DNA of 64,000 nt, taken from contig JAMPHH010000013.1 of the NCBI GenBank assembly GCA_023663505.1, positions 9,670 through 73,669 on the forward strand, in the 5' to 3' direction. The notes below the pieces were generated by a model. That model did not search any database. It worked only from the letters and a program-made list of their open reading frames with translations, and was not told where the DNA came from. Both the position numbers and the translations under genes were made by a program. Positions 15,518 to 24,426 of the stretch are shown here, in pieces. This DNA comes from Muribaculum sp. (lineage in GTDB: Bacteria; Bacillota; Clostridia; Lachnospirales; Lachnospiraceae). Positions within the stretch are counted from its first letter, which is position 1; every line of letters begins with the position of its first letter.

Positions 15518-17440
15518 TTAGATATCCAGCTCCGCGTCCTGCGCATGGTCATAGATAAACGCCTTTCTGGGCGGAACCTCCGTGCCCATGAGGAGCTCCG
15601 TCATCTCGCTTGCCATACGCGCGTCCTCGATCTCCACCTTCTTGAGCAGGCGGTGCTCAGGGTCAAGCGTCGTCTCCCACAATTGCTGCGCGTCCATCTC
15701 GCCCAAGCCCTTATAACGCTGCAGCGTGAAAGCCCCCTTGTGGGTCTTTCGATATTTTTCCAGAGCCTTGTCATCATAAAGGTACTGCTCCTCCCCCTTG
15801 GAGGGCATCGCCTTATACAGGGGCGGCATGGCGATATACACATGTCCCTCAAAAATCAGCTCGGGCATGAATCGGTAGAAAAGGGTCATGAGCAGGGTGG
15901 AGATATGGGAGCCGTCCACGTCCGCATCTGTCATGATGATAATCTTGTCATAGCGAAGCTTGGTGATGTCAAAGTCATTGCCGTACCCCTCCGAGAACCC
16001 GCAGCCGAAGGCGTTGATCATGGTCTTGATCTCGGCGTTGGCAAGCACCTTGTCAATACTCGCCTTCTCCACGTTCAAAATCTTGCCGCGAATAGGCAGA
16101 ATCGCTTGGTAATTGCGGTCTCTGGCGGTCTTGGCGCTGCCTCCCGCGGAATCGCCCTCCACGATGAAAATCTCGCATTTGGAAGCGTCCTTAGAGATAC
16201 AGTTCGCAAGCTTTCCGTTGGAGTCAAAGGAGAATTTTTGCTTGGTGAGCATATTCGTCCGCGCCTTCTCCTCCGTCTTGCGGATCTTCGCCGCCTTTTC
16301 TGCGCAGGAGATAATACTTTTCAGGGTCTCCAGATTGCGGTCAAAGAACCGCACGATCTCATCACCCGTCACCTTGCTGACCACCTTCGCAGCGTCCTGA
16401 TTGTCAAGCTTCGTCTTGGTCTGTCCCTCGAATCTGGGGTCGGGGTGCTTGATCGACACCACGGCGGTCATGCCGTTTCGCACGTCCGCCCCCGTGAAAT
16501 TCACGTCCTTTTCCTTCAAGACGTTCAGCTCTCTGGCGTAATTATTTATCACGTTGGTGAACATGGTCTTAAAGCCCGTCAGATGCGTCCCACCCTCGGA
16601 ATTATAGATATTGTTGCAAAAGCCCAACACATTCTCATGAAACTCATTGATATACTGGAACGCCACCTCCACGGAGATGCCCTCGCTCTCGCCGCTGAAA
16701 TAAATCACGTCATGAATCGTCTCGGCGGTCTTGTTCATATCCTTGATAAAGCCCACAATGCCCTCGGGCTCATGAAATGTAAGTACCTCGGGGGTCTCCC
16801 TGCGCTTGTCCGTGAATACAATGGTCAGGTTCGGGTTCAGGTAGGCGGTCTCATGGAGACGGCTTTTCACGTCGTCCTCCTTAAAGCGGGTCTTGTCAAA
16901 AATCGTATCATCAGGCAAAAAGTTGATACTGGTGCCGCTTTCTCTGGTCTTACCCACCACGGGAAGCAGCCCGTCCTTAAGCTCCACGGTTGGGATTCCC
17001 CGCTCGTAGCTGTCCTCGTAAATGCACCCGTCTGTTTTGACCCGAACGGTCAATCTCGTGGAAAGGGCGTTCACCACCGAGGAGCCCACGCCATGCAGAC
17101 CGCCGCTGGTCTTATATGCGGTATTGTCAAACTTGCCGCCCGCATGAAGGGTGGTAAAAACCAACCGCTCCGCGCTGATTCCCTTTTCATGCATTCCCAC
17201 GGGAATCCCGCGCCCGTTGTCCGTCACCGTGGCGGAGCCGTCCGCCTCCAAGGTCACTGTGATTTTATCGCAATATCCCGCCAAATGCTCGTCCACGGAA
17301 TTGTCCACGATCTCGTATATTAAATGGTTCAGCCCCTTGGTGGAAACACTGCCGATATACATACCGGGACGCTTGCGCACCGCCTCCAACCCTTCGAGCA
17401 CCATAATGTTAGAGGCGCCGTAATTACTTGCCTTTGCCAT
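15518..17440 (-). CDS. parE: Type IIA topoisomerase subunit B (ParE/GyrB-like)
   Basis: ATPase subunit of a type II topoisomerase, 640 residues, the usual ParE and Gram-positive GyrB length. The GHKL ATPase motifs are EIVDNSVDEHLAGY, TDNGRGIP and GGLHGVGSSVVNALS in the first 120 residues. The TOPRIM domain has IVEGDSAGGSAK and DADVDGSHIS, followed by QRYKGLGEMDAQQLWETT near the end. AAAGGAG precedes the ATG. It should partner the A subunit at 2667-4910; the genes in between appear to be inserted accessory genes. A ParE or GyrB assignment needs comparison with the other copy in the genome. Confidence 0.9.
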   Translation of the reverse strand: MAKASNYGASNIMVLEGLEAVRKRPGMYIGSVSTKGLNHLIYEIVDNSVDEHLAGYCDKITVTLEADGSATVTDNGRGIPVGMHEKGISAERLVFTTLHAGGKFDNTAYKTSGGLHGVGSSVVNALSTRLTVRVKTDGCIYEDSYERGIPTVELKDGLLPVVGKTRESGTSINFLPDDTIFDKTRFKEDDVKSRLHETAYLNPNLTIVFTDKRRETPEVLTFHEPEGIVGFIKDMNKTAETIHDVIYFSGESEGISVEVAFQYINEFHENVLGFCNNIYNSEGGTHLTGFKTMFTNVINNYARELNVLKEKDVNFTGADVRNGMTAVVSIKHPDPRFEGQTKTKLDNQDAAKVVSKVTGDEIVRFFDRNLETLKSIISCAEKAAKIRKTEEKARTNMLTKQKFSFDSNGKLANCISKDASKCEIFIVEGDSAGGSAKTARDRNYQAILPIRGKILNVEKASIDKVLANAEIKTMINAFGCGFSEGYGNDFDITKLRYDKIIIMTDADVDGSHISTLLMTLFYRFMPELIFEGHVYIAMPPLYKAMPSKGEEQYLYDDKALEKYRKTHKGAFTLQRYKGLGEMDAQQLWETTLDPEHRLLKKVEIEDARMASEMTELLMGTEVPPRKAFIYDHAQDAELDI

Positions 17441-17512
17441 GAAAGCCTATCTCCTTTAACTGCAAATATATCCCCAAATCTTCAAATATCAATTGTATTT
17501 TTAAATTGTATT

Positions 17513-18376
17513 TCAAATTTTCTTACAGCACGCCAACGCCAACGCCCCCGGTCCGATATGGCAGGCAACGCTCAGGGAGAGCGGGTCCATGTGGATATCA
17601 TAGCCGGGAAAAGCCGCCGCCACCTCGTCCTTCCACGCTATGGCAGCCTCCGTGTCATAGGTATAGGCAATCTGGAGCCAGACGCCCTTCTCCTCCGTCA
17701 TACCGCCAAAACGATTTTTAATATCATTTTGGATCGCATTGATCATGATGGACTTGCCCTGATTCGTGGTGCGCGCCTTGGCGAAAGCGTCCAGCTTCTC
17801 CCCCTGAATCTGCAGCACGGGCTTCAAGCGCAAAAGTGTGCCGATCGCCGCCGCCGCGGGGGTGATTCTTCCGCCCTTTTTCAGATAATACAATGTGTCG
17901 AGCATAATATAGATGCTGCTGTTGAATTTATCCGCCTCCAGAAAGTCCTTGATCTGGGCGGCATTCATTCCCCTTTCCACGAGCAGCTTCGCATCTAACG
18001 CCGACTGTCTCTGGGTCACGGAGATGCGCTGATTGTTCACTACCTGCACCTTGCCTTCATAGTCCTGCGCCAACATCATCGCGCTCTGGCAGGAGCCGGA
18101 AAGCCCGCTTGACATAGGGATATGCACGATTTCATCATATTCCTTCAAGAGCTCGTTCCACAGGTTCATGACCGCCTCCGGCGACGGCTGACTGGTGGAG
18201 ATATCCTCACCGCACTCAAGCATCTCATAAAACTGCTCCTGAGTCAAATCTATATCCTCAAAATAGGTTTTCTCTCCCATCATAAATGGCATGGGAAGCA
18301 CATGAATCCCAAGCCTTGACGACTCTGATTGGGTAATACCGCTGTTACTGTCCGTAACAATTGCAATTTTAGCCAT
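17513..18376 (-). CDS. DegV family fatty-acid-binding protein (FakB-type)
   Basis: A 287-residue DegV fold protein with the typical start AKIAIVTDSNSGI, the ligand-binding block MSSGLSGSCQSA near residue 90 and the C-terminal HIGPGALALACC. DegV proteins (FakB) hold a fatty acid for phosphorylation by FakA, giving acyl-phosphate for phospholipid synthesis. The FakA gene lies two genes upstream in the same orientation (recG between), which supports this role. A GGGAG site precedes the ATG. Confidence 0.9.
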   Translation of the reverse strand: MAKIAIVTDSNSGITQSESSRLGIHVLPMPFMMGEKTYFEDIDLTQEQFYEMLECGEDISTSQPSPEAVMNLWNELLKEYDEIVHIPMSSGLSGSCQSAMMLAQDYEGKVQVVNNQRISVTQRQSALDAKLLVERGMNAAQIKDFLEADKFNSSIYIMLDTLYYLKKGGRITPAAAAIGTLLRLKPVLQIQGEKLDAFAKARTTNQGKSIMINAIQNDIKNRFGGMTEEKGVWLQIAYTYDTEAAIAWKDEVAAAFPGYDIHMDPLSLSVACHIGPGALALACCKKI

Positions 18377-18420
18377 GTCGATTCTCCCTTATTAAATATA
18401 AAATATTTTTACATAGGTTT

Positions 18421-18436
18421 GGTTCTGAATAATTAC
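18421..18436. repeat. Half-copy of a dispersed inverted-repeat element
   Basis: The 16 bases GGTTCTGAATAATTAC match one end of the elements at 26070-26128 and 46054-46160. The opposite end is not seen nearby, so this may be a remnant in the recG-degV gap. Confidence 0.45.
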
Positions 18437-18469
18437 TATAATGCTTTTAAGCATAAACTAATTTTACTG

Positions 18470-20566
18470 TCAGATAGAACGAAAGTCAACAGCATTTCCC
18501 CGCGCGGCGGAATGTGCGGTGAAATGCTGCTTTAACAGCGGATATGCGTCCAATCCCGAATCCTCCTGCAGCAATTCGTCCACCGCCGCGCAAGCCTCCT
18601 GCAGCACCGCCGCGTCCGAGTATACGTCTCCGATTCGGAAGGAGAAGTCCCCGCTCTGCCGAATCCCCATAAGCTCTCCCGGTCCCCGAAGCTTCAAGTC
18701 CTGCGCCGCAATCTGAAAACCGTCATTTGAGCGGTTGAGGATATCCAGTCGCTCCATGGTCTCCTTTTTCTCGTTCGTGCTCATAAAGATGCAATAGCTC
18801 TGATGCTCGCCTCGTCCCACCCTTCCGCGCAATTGATGAAGCTGCGCCAGTCCGAAACGCTCCGCGTTCTCCACCATCATCACTGTTGCGTTGGGCACGT
18901 TGATTCCGACCTCGATCACCGTGGTGGAGACCAGTACATCTATATTATGGGACGCAAACTCCCCCATAATTCTGTTTTTGTCAGAAGGCTGCATTTGCCC
19001 GTGCAGATACGCAATCTGTACCGTGTCAGGCAGGGCTGCCCGAAGCTTCGCCGCGTACTCCACCACATTCTCCACGTCTTCAAGCTCCCCCTCCTCGACT
19101 TGGGGACAGACCACATATGCCTGCCGTCCCGCCGCGACCTCCTTGGCGATAAATTCATATGCCTTCGGGCGATAGGAGGTATTGACCACGCAATTCTTGA
19201 TAGGCAGCCGCTCTGCGGGAAGTTCGTCTATCACGGAAATATGCAGATCCCCGTAGAGGATAATGGCGAGCGTCCTAGGAATCGGGGTCGCGCTCATGAC
19301 CAACACATGCGGGTGTGCCTGCGCGCCCTCCCCATTCGCACCGCCGTCATGCTCTCCCTTCGCCGCAAGCCGCTCCCGCTGACGAACGCCGAAGCGGTGC
19401 TGCTCGTCCGTAACCACCAATGCAAGCCTGTGATACTCCACCTTATCCTGAATCAGCGCATGTGTGCCGATAATCAGGTTCGCCTCGCCCGAGGCAATCC
19501 TCTCATAGGCGGCTTTTTTCTGCGAAGCGGACATGCTTCCCACCAAAAGCACGGGCTTAAATATCAAATGATACCGCTCCGTGTACTCGCTGATGCTCTC
19601 GAAATGCTGCATGGCAAGCACCTCCGTGGGCGCCATCAGCGCTCCCTGACAGCCGTTTGCCGCACACATAAGCAGCGCCAGTACCGCCACGATCGTCTTG
19701 CCGCTTCCCACATCGCCCTGAATCAGTCGGTTCATGCAATGCGTTCCCGCCAAATCCTCCCGAAGCTCTCCCCACACCCTCCTTTGGGCATTCGTCAGCG
19801 GGAAGGGGAGCTGTTCCAAGAAGCGAACCGTGTCCGCGGTCTCCAACATGGGATAGCTGTTGACAAGCTCGTCCGCCAGCTCCTTATTCTTGCGAAGCAT
19901 CAGCAGGAATCCGAAAAACTCGTCAAAGACCAGTCGCTTTCTTGCTTCCTTAAGCGTCTCATAATCCATGGGAAAATGGACATTGGCAAGAGCCTCCCTG
20001 TCGGAGCAGAGACCGTATTTCTCCAAAAGCCACTGCGGGTAATATTCCTCCTCATATTCGTAAAAGGTCAACGCCTGCCTGACCGCCTTCTGCACCGCCA
20101 GATTAGTTAGCCCCTTGGTGAGGGAATATCTGGGCAGTAGCTGTCCGCACTGCCTGCGGTAATCGTCCAATTTATAGATCTTGGGCTGCTCCATAAGCTT
20201 GGCAGCCCCTCTGGTCTGCACCAAGCCCCGAAACACATAAAACCCGCCGGGCTTCAAGGTATTCTTGAGGAAAGCCATATTGAAAAAGGTCAATTGCATG
20301 GCGCCCGAATCGTCCCGCACATTGACGTTTAGAATGGTCAGGCTGCGAACCTTCTTCTGGTTCGGGATACCTGCCACGGCGACATAAATCGCACAAATCT
20401 CTCCCGGCACCGCCCTCTCGATGCTGACCGGAGGCGCAAAGGTCTCATAGTCTCTGGGATAATGGGCGAGAAGCTCCCCAACCGTGCTGATATCAAGCTT
20501 GGCGTATAGCTTCTGCGCCTTCTCCCCGACACCCTTTATTTCCAATATTGATGTACTATCCTTCAT
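18470..20566 (-). CDS. recG: ATP-dependent DNA helicase RecG
   Basis: Branch-migrating helicase that reverses stalled forks and processes Holliday junctions. The 698-residue protein has an N-terminal wedge OB region (about 60-150), Walker A GDVGSGKT near 284, the DEQHRFG motif of RecG in place of DEAH, and the second RecA domain with STTVIEVGINVPNA and QLRGRVGRGEHQSYC. GAGG lies seven bases before the ATG at 20566; a TTG one codon upstream is also open. It is 27 bases after fakA, in the same transcript. Confidence 0.95.
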   Translation of the reverse strand: MKDSTSILEIKGVGEKAQKLYAKLDISTVGELLAHYPRDYETFAPPVSIERAVPGEICAIYVAVAGIPNQKKVRSLTILNVNVRDDSGAMQLTFFNMAFLKNTLKPGGFYVFRGLVQTRGAAKLMEQPKIYKLDDYRRQCGQLLPRYSLTKGLTNLAVQKAVRQALTFYEYEEEYYPQWLLEKYGLCSDREALANVHFPMDYETLKEARKRLVFDEFFGFLLMLRKNKELADELVNSYPMLETADTVRFLEQLPFPLTNAQRRVWGELREDLAGTHCMNRLIQGDVGSGKTIVAVLALLMCAANGCQGALMAPTEVLAMQHFESISEYTERYHLIFKPVLLVGSMSASQKKAAYERIASGEANLIIGTHALIQDKVEYHRLALVVTDEQHRFGVRQRERLAAKGEHDGGANGEGAQAHPHVLVMSATPIPRTLAIILYGDLHISVIDELPAERLPIKNCVVNTSYRPKAYEFIAKEVAAGRQAYVVCPQVEEGELEDVENVVEYAAKLRAALPDTVQIAYLHGQMQPSDKNRIMGEFASHNIDVLVSTTVIEVGINVPNATVMMVENAERFGLAQLHQLRGRVGRGEHQSYCIFMSTNEKKETMERLDILNRSNDGFQIAAQDLKLRGPGELMGIRQSGDFSFRIGDVYSDAAVLQEACAAVDELLQEDSGLDAYPLLKQHFTAHSAARGNAVDFRSI

Positions 20567-20593
20567 CAAAACACCTCACGGCATGCCCACATT

Positions 20594-22312
20594 TTATTCC
20601 ACCGAGATGACATAATAGTAAATGGGCTGTCCGCCAAGCTGCAGCTCGACGTCACAGGAGGAATAAGCGCCTGCCAGCTTCTCCCGCAGCGCCTCCGCGT
20701 CCGTCTCGGTCACATCGGCTCCGTAGTAGACGCTGATTAGCTCGGAATCCGCCGTCACCATGGCGGCGACCATCTCCTCGGTCACGGCGTTGATATTCTG
20801 TCCCACGGAGAGAATGCCGTCATCGCCGATTCCCATATAATCGTCCTTCTTGATCTCCTTCTCGTCAATCACGGTGTCTCTCACGGCATAAGTCACCTGA
20901 CCTGTCTTCACATGACCAATCTCCGCGAGCATGGTCTGCTCGTTCTCGTCCACGGAGAGCTCCGGCACAAAATTAACCACCGCGGTGATGCCCTGCGGTA
21001 TCGTCTTCGTGGGAATCACCAGAAGGTTTTTGTCCGTCATCAGCTCCGCCGCCTGATTCGCGGCTAGAATGATGTTTTTATTGTTGGGCAGGATAAATAT
21101 GGTGTCGGCATTCACATGCTCCACCGCGTTCAGGATATCGGCGGTACTGGGATTCATGGTCTGCCCGCCCTCGATAATGTAATCCACGCCCAAGCTCTTA
21201 AATATCTCATTTATTCCGTCCCCGATAGAGACCGCGATAAATCCGACCTCCTTGTGCGGAGTCTGTACTTCTTCCGCAGTCGCGGCAGGCTCCTTGGCGG
21301 CTCCGGCAATCTCCACGTCCTTCTCCTCCGCCTTGCCCTCGGACATCTTAAACAACTTCTCCTGATGCTCCAAACGCATATTGTCAATCTTCATATTGGA
21401 CAGCGCGCCATATTTTAACGCCCTCTGAATGGCAAGTCCCGGGTCATTGGTGTGCACATGAACCTTCACCACGTCGTCGTCTGCCACACAGACAATAGAG
21501 TCGCCGATAGATTCAAGGAATGCCTTGAAATCCATCTCCGCCTTGACATTAAAGGTTTTATTCAAAAGTATGATAAACTCGGTACAGTACCCAAACTTGA
21601 TATCCACATTCGCCTGCGCCTCATAGGAGCCGGTCTTGGCGGGAGCCGCCGCCTGCGCCGGAGCGCTGTCAAGGTCCAAGTCAACCTCCTTGCCCATATA
21701 AGCGTCAAACGCGCCGTGAAGCACCTCCACAAGCCCCTGACCGCCGGAATCTACCACTCCCGCCTGTTTTAACACGGGAAGCATCTCGGGCGTCTGGTTG
21801 AGCACATACTCCGCATGCTCTATAATGGAGCGAAAGAAGGTCTCCATGTCTTCCTCGCCCTCCTCGACAAGCCCCTTGGCGTGCTCGGCAATCCCCTTGG
21901 CTACGGTCAGAATCGTCCCCTCCTTGGGCTTCATGACAGCCTTGTACGCCGTCTCCACAGCCTTGTCAAACGCCTCCGTAAACACAAGGATATTAAGCTC
22001 CTCCTGTGTCTTGATCACCTTGGTAAAGCCGCGGAACAATTGGGAGAGAATCACGCCGGAATTCCCCCTCGCCCCTCTAAGGGAGCCTGAGGAGATCGCC
22101 TTGCAGACGGACTCCATATCGGCATTCTCACCTAAGGCAACCACCTCCTTGGCGGCGGACATGATCGTCATTGTCATATTGGTTCCCGTGTCACCGTCCG
22201 GAACAGGGAAAACATTCAGCTCGTTGATCCATTCTTTTTTATTCTCAAGATTCTTTGCTCCGGCTAAGAACATCTTCGAAAGCATCTTAGCGTCGATTTG
22301 CTGCAAACTCAC
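20594..22312 (-). CDS. fakA: Fatty acid kinase catalytic subunit FakA (DAK2/YloV)
   Basis: A 572-residue kinase that phosphorylates fatty acids bound to DegV/FakB proteins. The N-terminal DAK2 domain carries NVFPVPDGDTGTNM near residue 35 (metal and ATP binding) and SLRGARGNSGVILSQ near 75; a middle and C-terminal DegV-like region follow. The start is GTG at 22312 with AGGAGG upstream, agreeing with the family start SLQQIDAK. The order asp23-fakA-recG is conserved in Firmicutes, and a DegV gene lies in the same cluster. Confidence 0.93.
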   Translation of the reverse strand: MSLQQIDAKMLSKMFLAGAKNLENKKEWINELNVFPVPDGDTGTNMTMTIMSAAKEVVALGENADMESVCKAISSGSLRGARGNSGVILSQLFRGFTKVIKTQEELNILVFTEAFDKAVETAYKAVMKPKEGTILTVAKGIAEHAKGLVEEGEEDMETFFRSIIEHAEYVLNQTPEMLPVLKQAGVVDSGGQGLVEVLHGAFDAYMGKEVDLDLDSAPAQAAAPAKTGSYEAQANVDIKFGYCTEFIILLNKTFNVKAEMDFKAFLESIGDSIVCVADDDVVKVHVHTNDPGLAIQRALKYGALSNMKIDNMRLEHQEKLFKMSEGKAEEKDVEIAGAAKEPAATAEEVQTPHKEVGFIAVSIGDGINEIFKSLGVDYIIEGGQTMNPSTADILNAVEHVNADTIFILPNNKNIILAANQAAELMTDKNLLVIPTKTIPQGITAVVNFVPELSVDENEQTMLAEIGHVKTGQVTYAVRDTVIDEKEIKKDDYMGIGDDGILSVGQNINAVTEEMVAAMVTADSELISVYYGADVTETDAEALREKLAGAYSSCDVELQLGGQPIYYYVISVE

Positions 22313-22326
22313 GATAAAGTTCCTCC

Positions 22327-22686
22327 TTAATCAATCACTCTTACACCTTCGACAAAGATGTTTATTTTTTCTATCTCAATACCGGTAAATTCCTCCACCT
22401 TATATTTCACGTTGCTCACAAGGTTGTCGGCAACGGCGATAATGCTCACGCCATATGCCACGATCACGTGAAAATCAAGTATGAGCTTGTTGTTGCTGAT
22501 GGACACGTTGATGCCTCTGGTCAGGCTGTCCACCTTCAACAGACGCACCAGACCGTCCCTTACGCTCACGCCCGCCATACCTACGATTCCGAAGCATTCG
22601 ACTGCCACGCTGCCCGCATACTGGGCAATCACTTCATTGTTCACGACAATATTCCCCATGTGGGTATTCATAGAAGAACCTTTCAT
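22327..22686 (-). CDS. Asp23/Gls24 family protein (YloU)
   Basis: A 119-residue soluble protein with the Asp23 pattern: GNIVVNNEVIAQYAGSVAVE, then GVSVRDG, then FHVIVAYGVSIIAVADNL. Members are envelope-stress or membrane-associated proteins of uncertain role, and the yloU-type gene is nearly always beside fakA, as here (14-base gap). AAAAGGAGG precedes the ATG. Divergent from rpmB, which is also the usual order. Confidence 0.9.
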   Translation of the reverse strand: MKGSSMNTHMGNIVVNNEVIAQYAGSVAVECFGIVGMAGVSVRDGLVRLLKVDSLTRGINVSISNNKLILDFHVIVAYGVSIIAVADNLVSNVKYKVEEFTGIEIEKINIFVEGVRVID

Positions 22687-22864
22687 GTTCTACCTCCTTT
22701 TGACATATACATCGATATCCATTCTACCAGTTTTTCCCAAAAAAAGAAACTGTTTCTATAAATATTTCTATAAAATTTCATCAATAAATTTTAGTTGAAA
22801 AATTGATTGAGATTCGATTTTTACTTAATTTCCGCCCAATCGGAAAAATTATTTAAAATTGTAC

Positions 22865-22893
22865 TTGCTTTTATCTGGCATTTCTGTTAATAT
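22865..22893 (+). promoter_or_regulatory. Promoter for rpmB
   Basis: TTGCTT (22865-22870) and TAATAT (22888-22893) are separated by 17 bases on the plus strand, about 40 bases before the rpmB start. Confidence 0.5.
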
Positions 22894-22933
22894 TAATAAT
22901 GTTGTGAGTCTAGCATGTTTAGGAGGTGTAAAA

Positions 22934-23119
22934 ATGGCTAAGTGTGATGTTTGTGGTAAAGGCGTTCATTTCGGTAATAATGTAAGCCATTCTCATAGAA
23001 GGAGCAACGCGATCTGGAGCCCTAACGTAAAGCGCGTAAAATGCAAGGTAAACGGCGGAGCAAAGAGATTGCATGTATGCACCAGCTGCTTGAGATCCGG
23101 CAAGGTTGAGCGCGCATAA
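22934..23119 (+). CDS. rpmB: 50S ribosomal protein L28
   Basis: A 61-residue ribosomal protein of the large subunit. It has two CxxC pairs, CDVC at 4-7 and CTSC near 50, the zinc-binding version, and the conserved VSHSHRRSNAIW block. The start has AGGAGG at the right spacing. The open frame extends 75 bases upstream but without family sequence. It stands alone on the plus strand, opposite to asp23, and ends in a terminator. Confidence 0.96.
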   Translation: MAKCDVCGKGVHFGNNVSHSHRRSNAIWSPNVKRVKCKVNGGAKRLHVCTSCLRSGKVERA

Positions 23120-23147
23120 TCAAAACATAATTATGAACAGACAAAGG

Positions 23148-23172
23148 GGAAAGCTTAAGGCTTTCCTTTTTT
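23148..23172 (+). terminator. Terminator of rpmB
   Basis: A perfect seven-pair stem GGAAAGC/GCTTTCC with a five-base loop is followed by six T residues, 28 bases after the rpmB stop. Confidence 0.85.
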
Positions 23173-23256
23173 GGTGCGCCAAGCCGCCAAAAGCATTCGC
23201 AGGCAACAGCTTCTCATACCCAAGGATTCCCGAGGGTCCTTTGCCTTGCCGTAATA

Positions 23257-23790
23257 CTACGCTTCCTCTCTCCTGCGCTTTGCAAATTCCCTGTTGATGA
23301 GCTGCACAAGCTCCTCGTCCCCCGCTATATTATCAGGGTGGAATATCTTCATAAGATCCTTGTATCGCTTTCTGAGAGCCAAGGGATTCGTGGCGTTTCG
23401 GAATAAAATCTCCACGATAGAGCTGTCCCCGAAATAGTCAAGCGAGCTTCTCTGCGCCATGCGGTCGCGCTCAAGCTGTAAGCTCATGCGCTCACGCTCG
23501 ATCTCCTTGCGGTCAGCCTCCAGCTTCCGAAAGCCGTCCTGCAGGATTTCCATCTTTTTGTCAAAAAAAAGGTTCTCCTCCTTCAGACGCTTGCGCTCCA
23601 GAACGCTCTTGCGGTTCAACTCGTTCATTTCGCTCTTGAAGCATTCCCGCTCCTTGAGGAACTTGTCCCGCGTCTCGTCCAAGGTTTGCTGCTCCCGCTC
23701 CAAGCGCATATTCTCTTGGAAAAGCCAAAGCTTGGCTTCCCGAAGCTCCTCCACACTCTCCGCCTTTATCAGTTCTTCCCAGTCAATCAT
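23257..23790 (-). CDS. Coiled-coil protein with C-terminal J domain
   Basis: A 177-residue protein. Residues about 10-120 form a long charged coiled coil (ERE, RLKEENLFF, RKEIERERM); the last 50 residues are a J domain with the HPD motif in KIFHPDNIAGDEELVQLINREF. J domains stimulate Hsp70 ATPases, so it may recruit DnaK to a target bound by the coil. Having the J domain at the C-terminus is unlike DnaJ, which has it at the N-terminus. The ATG at 23790 has GAGG nine bases upstream. The target is unknown. Confidence 0.85.
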   Translation of the reverse strand: MIDWEELIKAESVEELREAKLWLFQENMRLEREQQTLDETRDKFLKERECFKSEMNELNRKSVLERKRLKEENLFFDKKMEILQDGFRKLEADRKEIERERMSLQLERDRMAQRSSLDYFGDSSIVEILFRNATNPLALRKRYKDLMKIFHPDNIAGDEELVQLINREFAKRRREEA

Positions 23791-23802
23791 TTCCAAAACC
23801 TC

Positions 23803-23943
23803 TTAATCGCCGCACATGCAGTTATAGCCCACAAAAAGCAGCAGCCCAATGATAATCAGCCCCACCAGCCGATTATTTGTTATCATCATTAACAGCATTC
23901 CCAAAGCAACCAGAAAAGAAACCAAACCAACGAGTTTTTTCAT
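23803..23943 (-). CDS. Small membrane protein (46 aa)
   Basis: The start MKKLVGLVSFLVALGMLL is followed by TNNRLVGLIIIGLLLFVGYN, making two probable membrane helices separated by a short polar turn, then CMCGD at the end. It is too short to be picked up by usual length cut-offs. No strong ribosome site is visible, which lowers confidence. It ends 12 bases before the J-domain gene, same strand, and lies downstream of gerW. I do not recognise the family. Confidence 0.55.
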   Translation of the reverse strand: MKKLVGLVSFLVALGMLLMMITNNRLVGLIIIGLLLFVGYNCMCGD

Positions 23944-24012
23944 AAAATGGCACACATGCAGATTATCTCGTCTTATTATATGGCATTCTCCGCTTTTTGG
24001 TGACAGTCAGTG

Positions 24013-24420
24013 TCATATCTGCTCCTCGGGGAACGCGATATCCACAATCTCGGTATCGCTCATTTCCTCCGGCTCCTTCGGCGTCGTGAACTTGTCCACC
24101 AAATCGGGAATCATATCCAAAATCTTAGTCACGGTGTCCTGATTCTTGATATTGACAAGCTTGACGGAGCCGTTCTTGATCACCAACACGGCGCTCGGGG
24201 TCATCTTGCCGCCCAAGCCGCCCGCGCCCGACGAGGAGCCCTTTTGATTGTTGTTGCCCGCTCCGGCGCCCACGCCAAAGGTCACGTCCACCAACGGGAG
24301 AATAATGGTGTCTCCCACCGTGGTAGCCTCGCCCACCACGGTCTTGGTGGAAAGTACGGTATTCATGCCCTGCAGCAGGGCGTCTACCACCCCGCGAAAT
24401 TCATTGTTATCGTTTGCCAT
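24013..24420 (-). CDS. gerW: GerW family sporulation protein (YtfJ)
   Basis: A 135-residue protein matching GerW/YtfJ: a helix start FRGVVDALLQGMNTVLSTKTVVGEA, VGDTIILPLVDVTFGVGAGAG, a Gly/Ser-rich loop (GSSSGAGGLGGKMTPSAV), and VKLVNI. In Bacillus subtilis GerW is made in sporulation and affects germination. It sits six bases after the DUF2953 gene, the YtfI-YtfJ-type pair, and AGAGGAG precedes the ATG. This supports a spore-forming organism. Confidence 0.92.
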   Translation of the reverse strand: MANDNNEFRGVVDALLQGMNTVLSTKTVVGEATTVGDTIILPLVDVTFGVGAGAGNNNQKGSSSGAGGLGGKMTPSAVLVIKNGSVKLVNIKNQDTVTKILDMIPDLVDKFTTPKEPEEMSDTEIVDIAFPEEQI

Positions 24421-24426
24421 CTTCTT

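Noticed and set aside
15284..17323. Long plus-strand open frame of 679 codons opposite parE
   Set aside because: It is the shadow of parE: Leu/His/Arg-rich sequence without domains, while parE on the other strand has all motifs.
18803..20110. Plus-strand 435-codon frame opposite recG
   Set aside because: Shadow of recG for the same reason.
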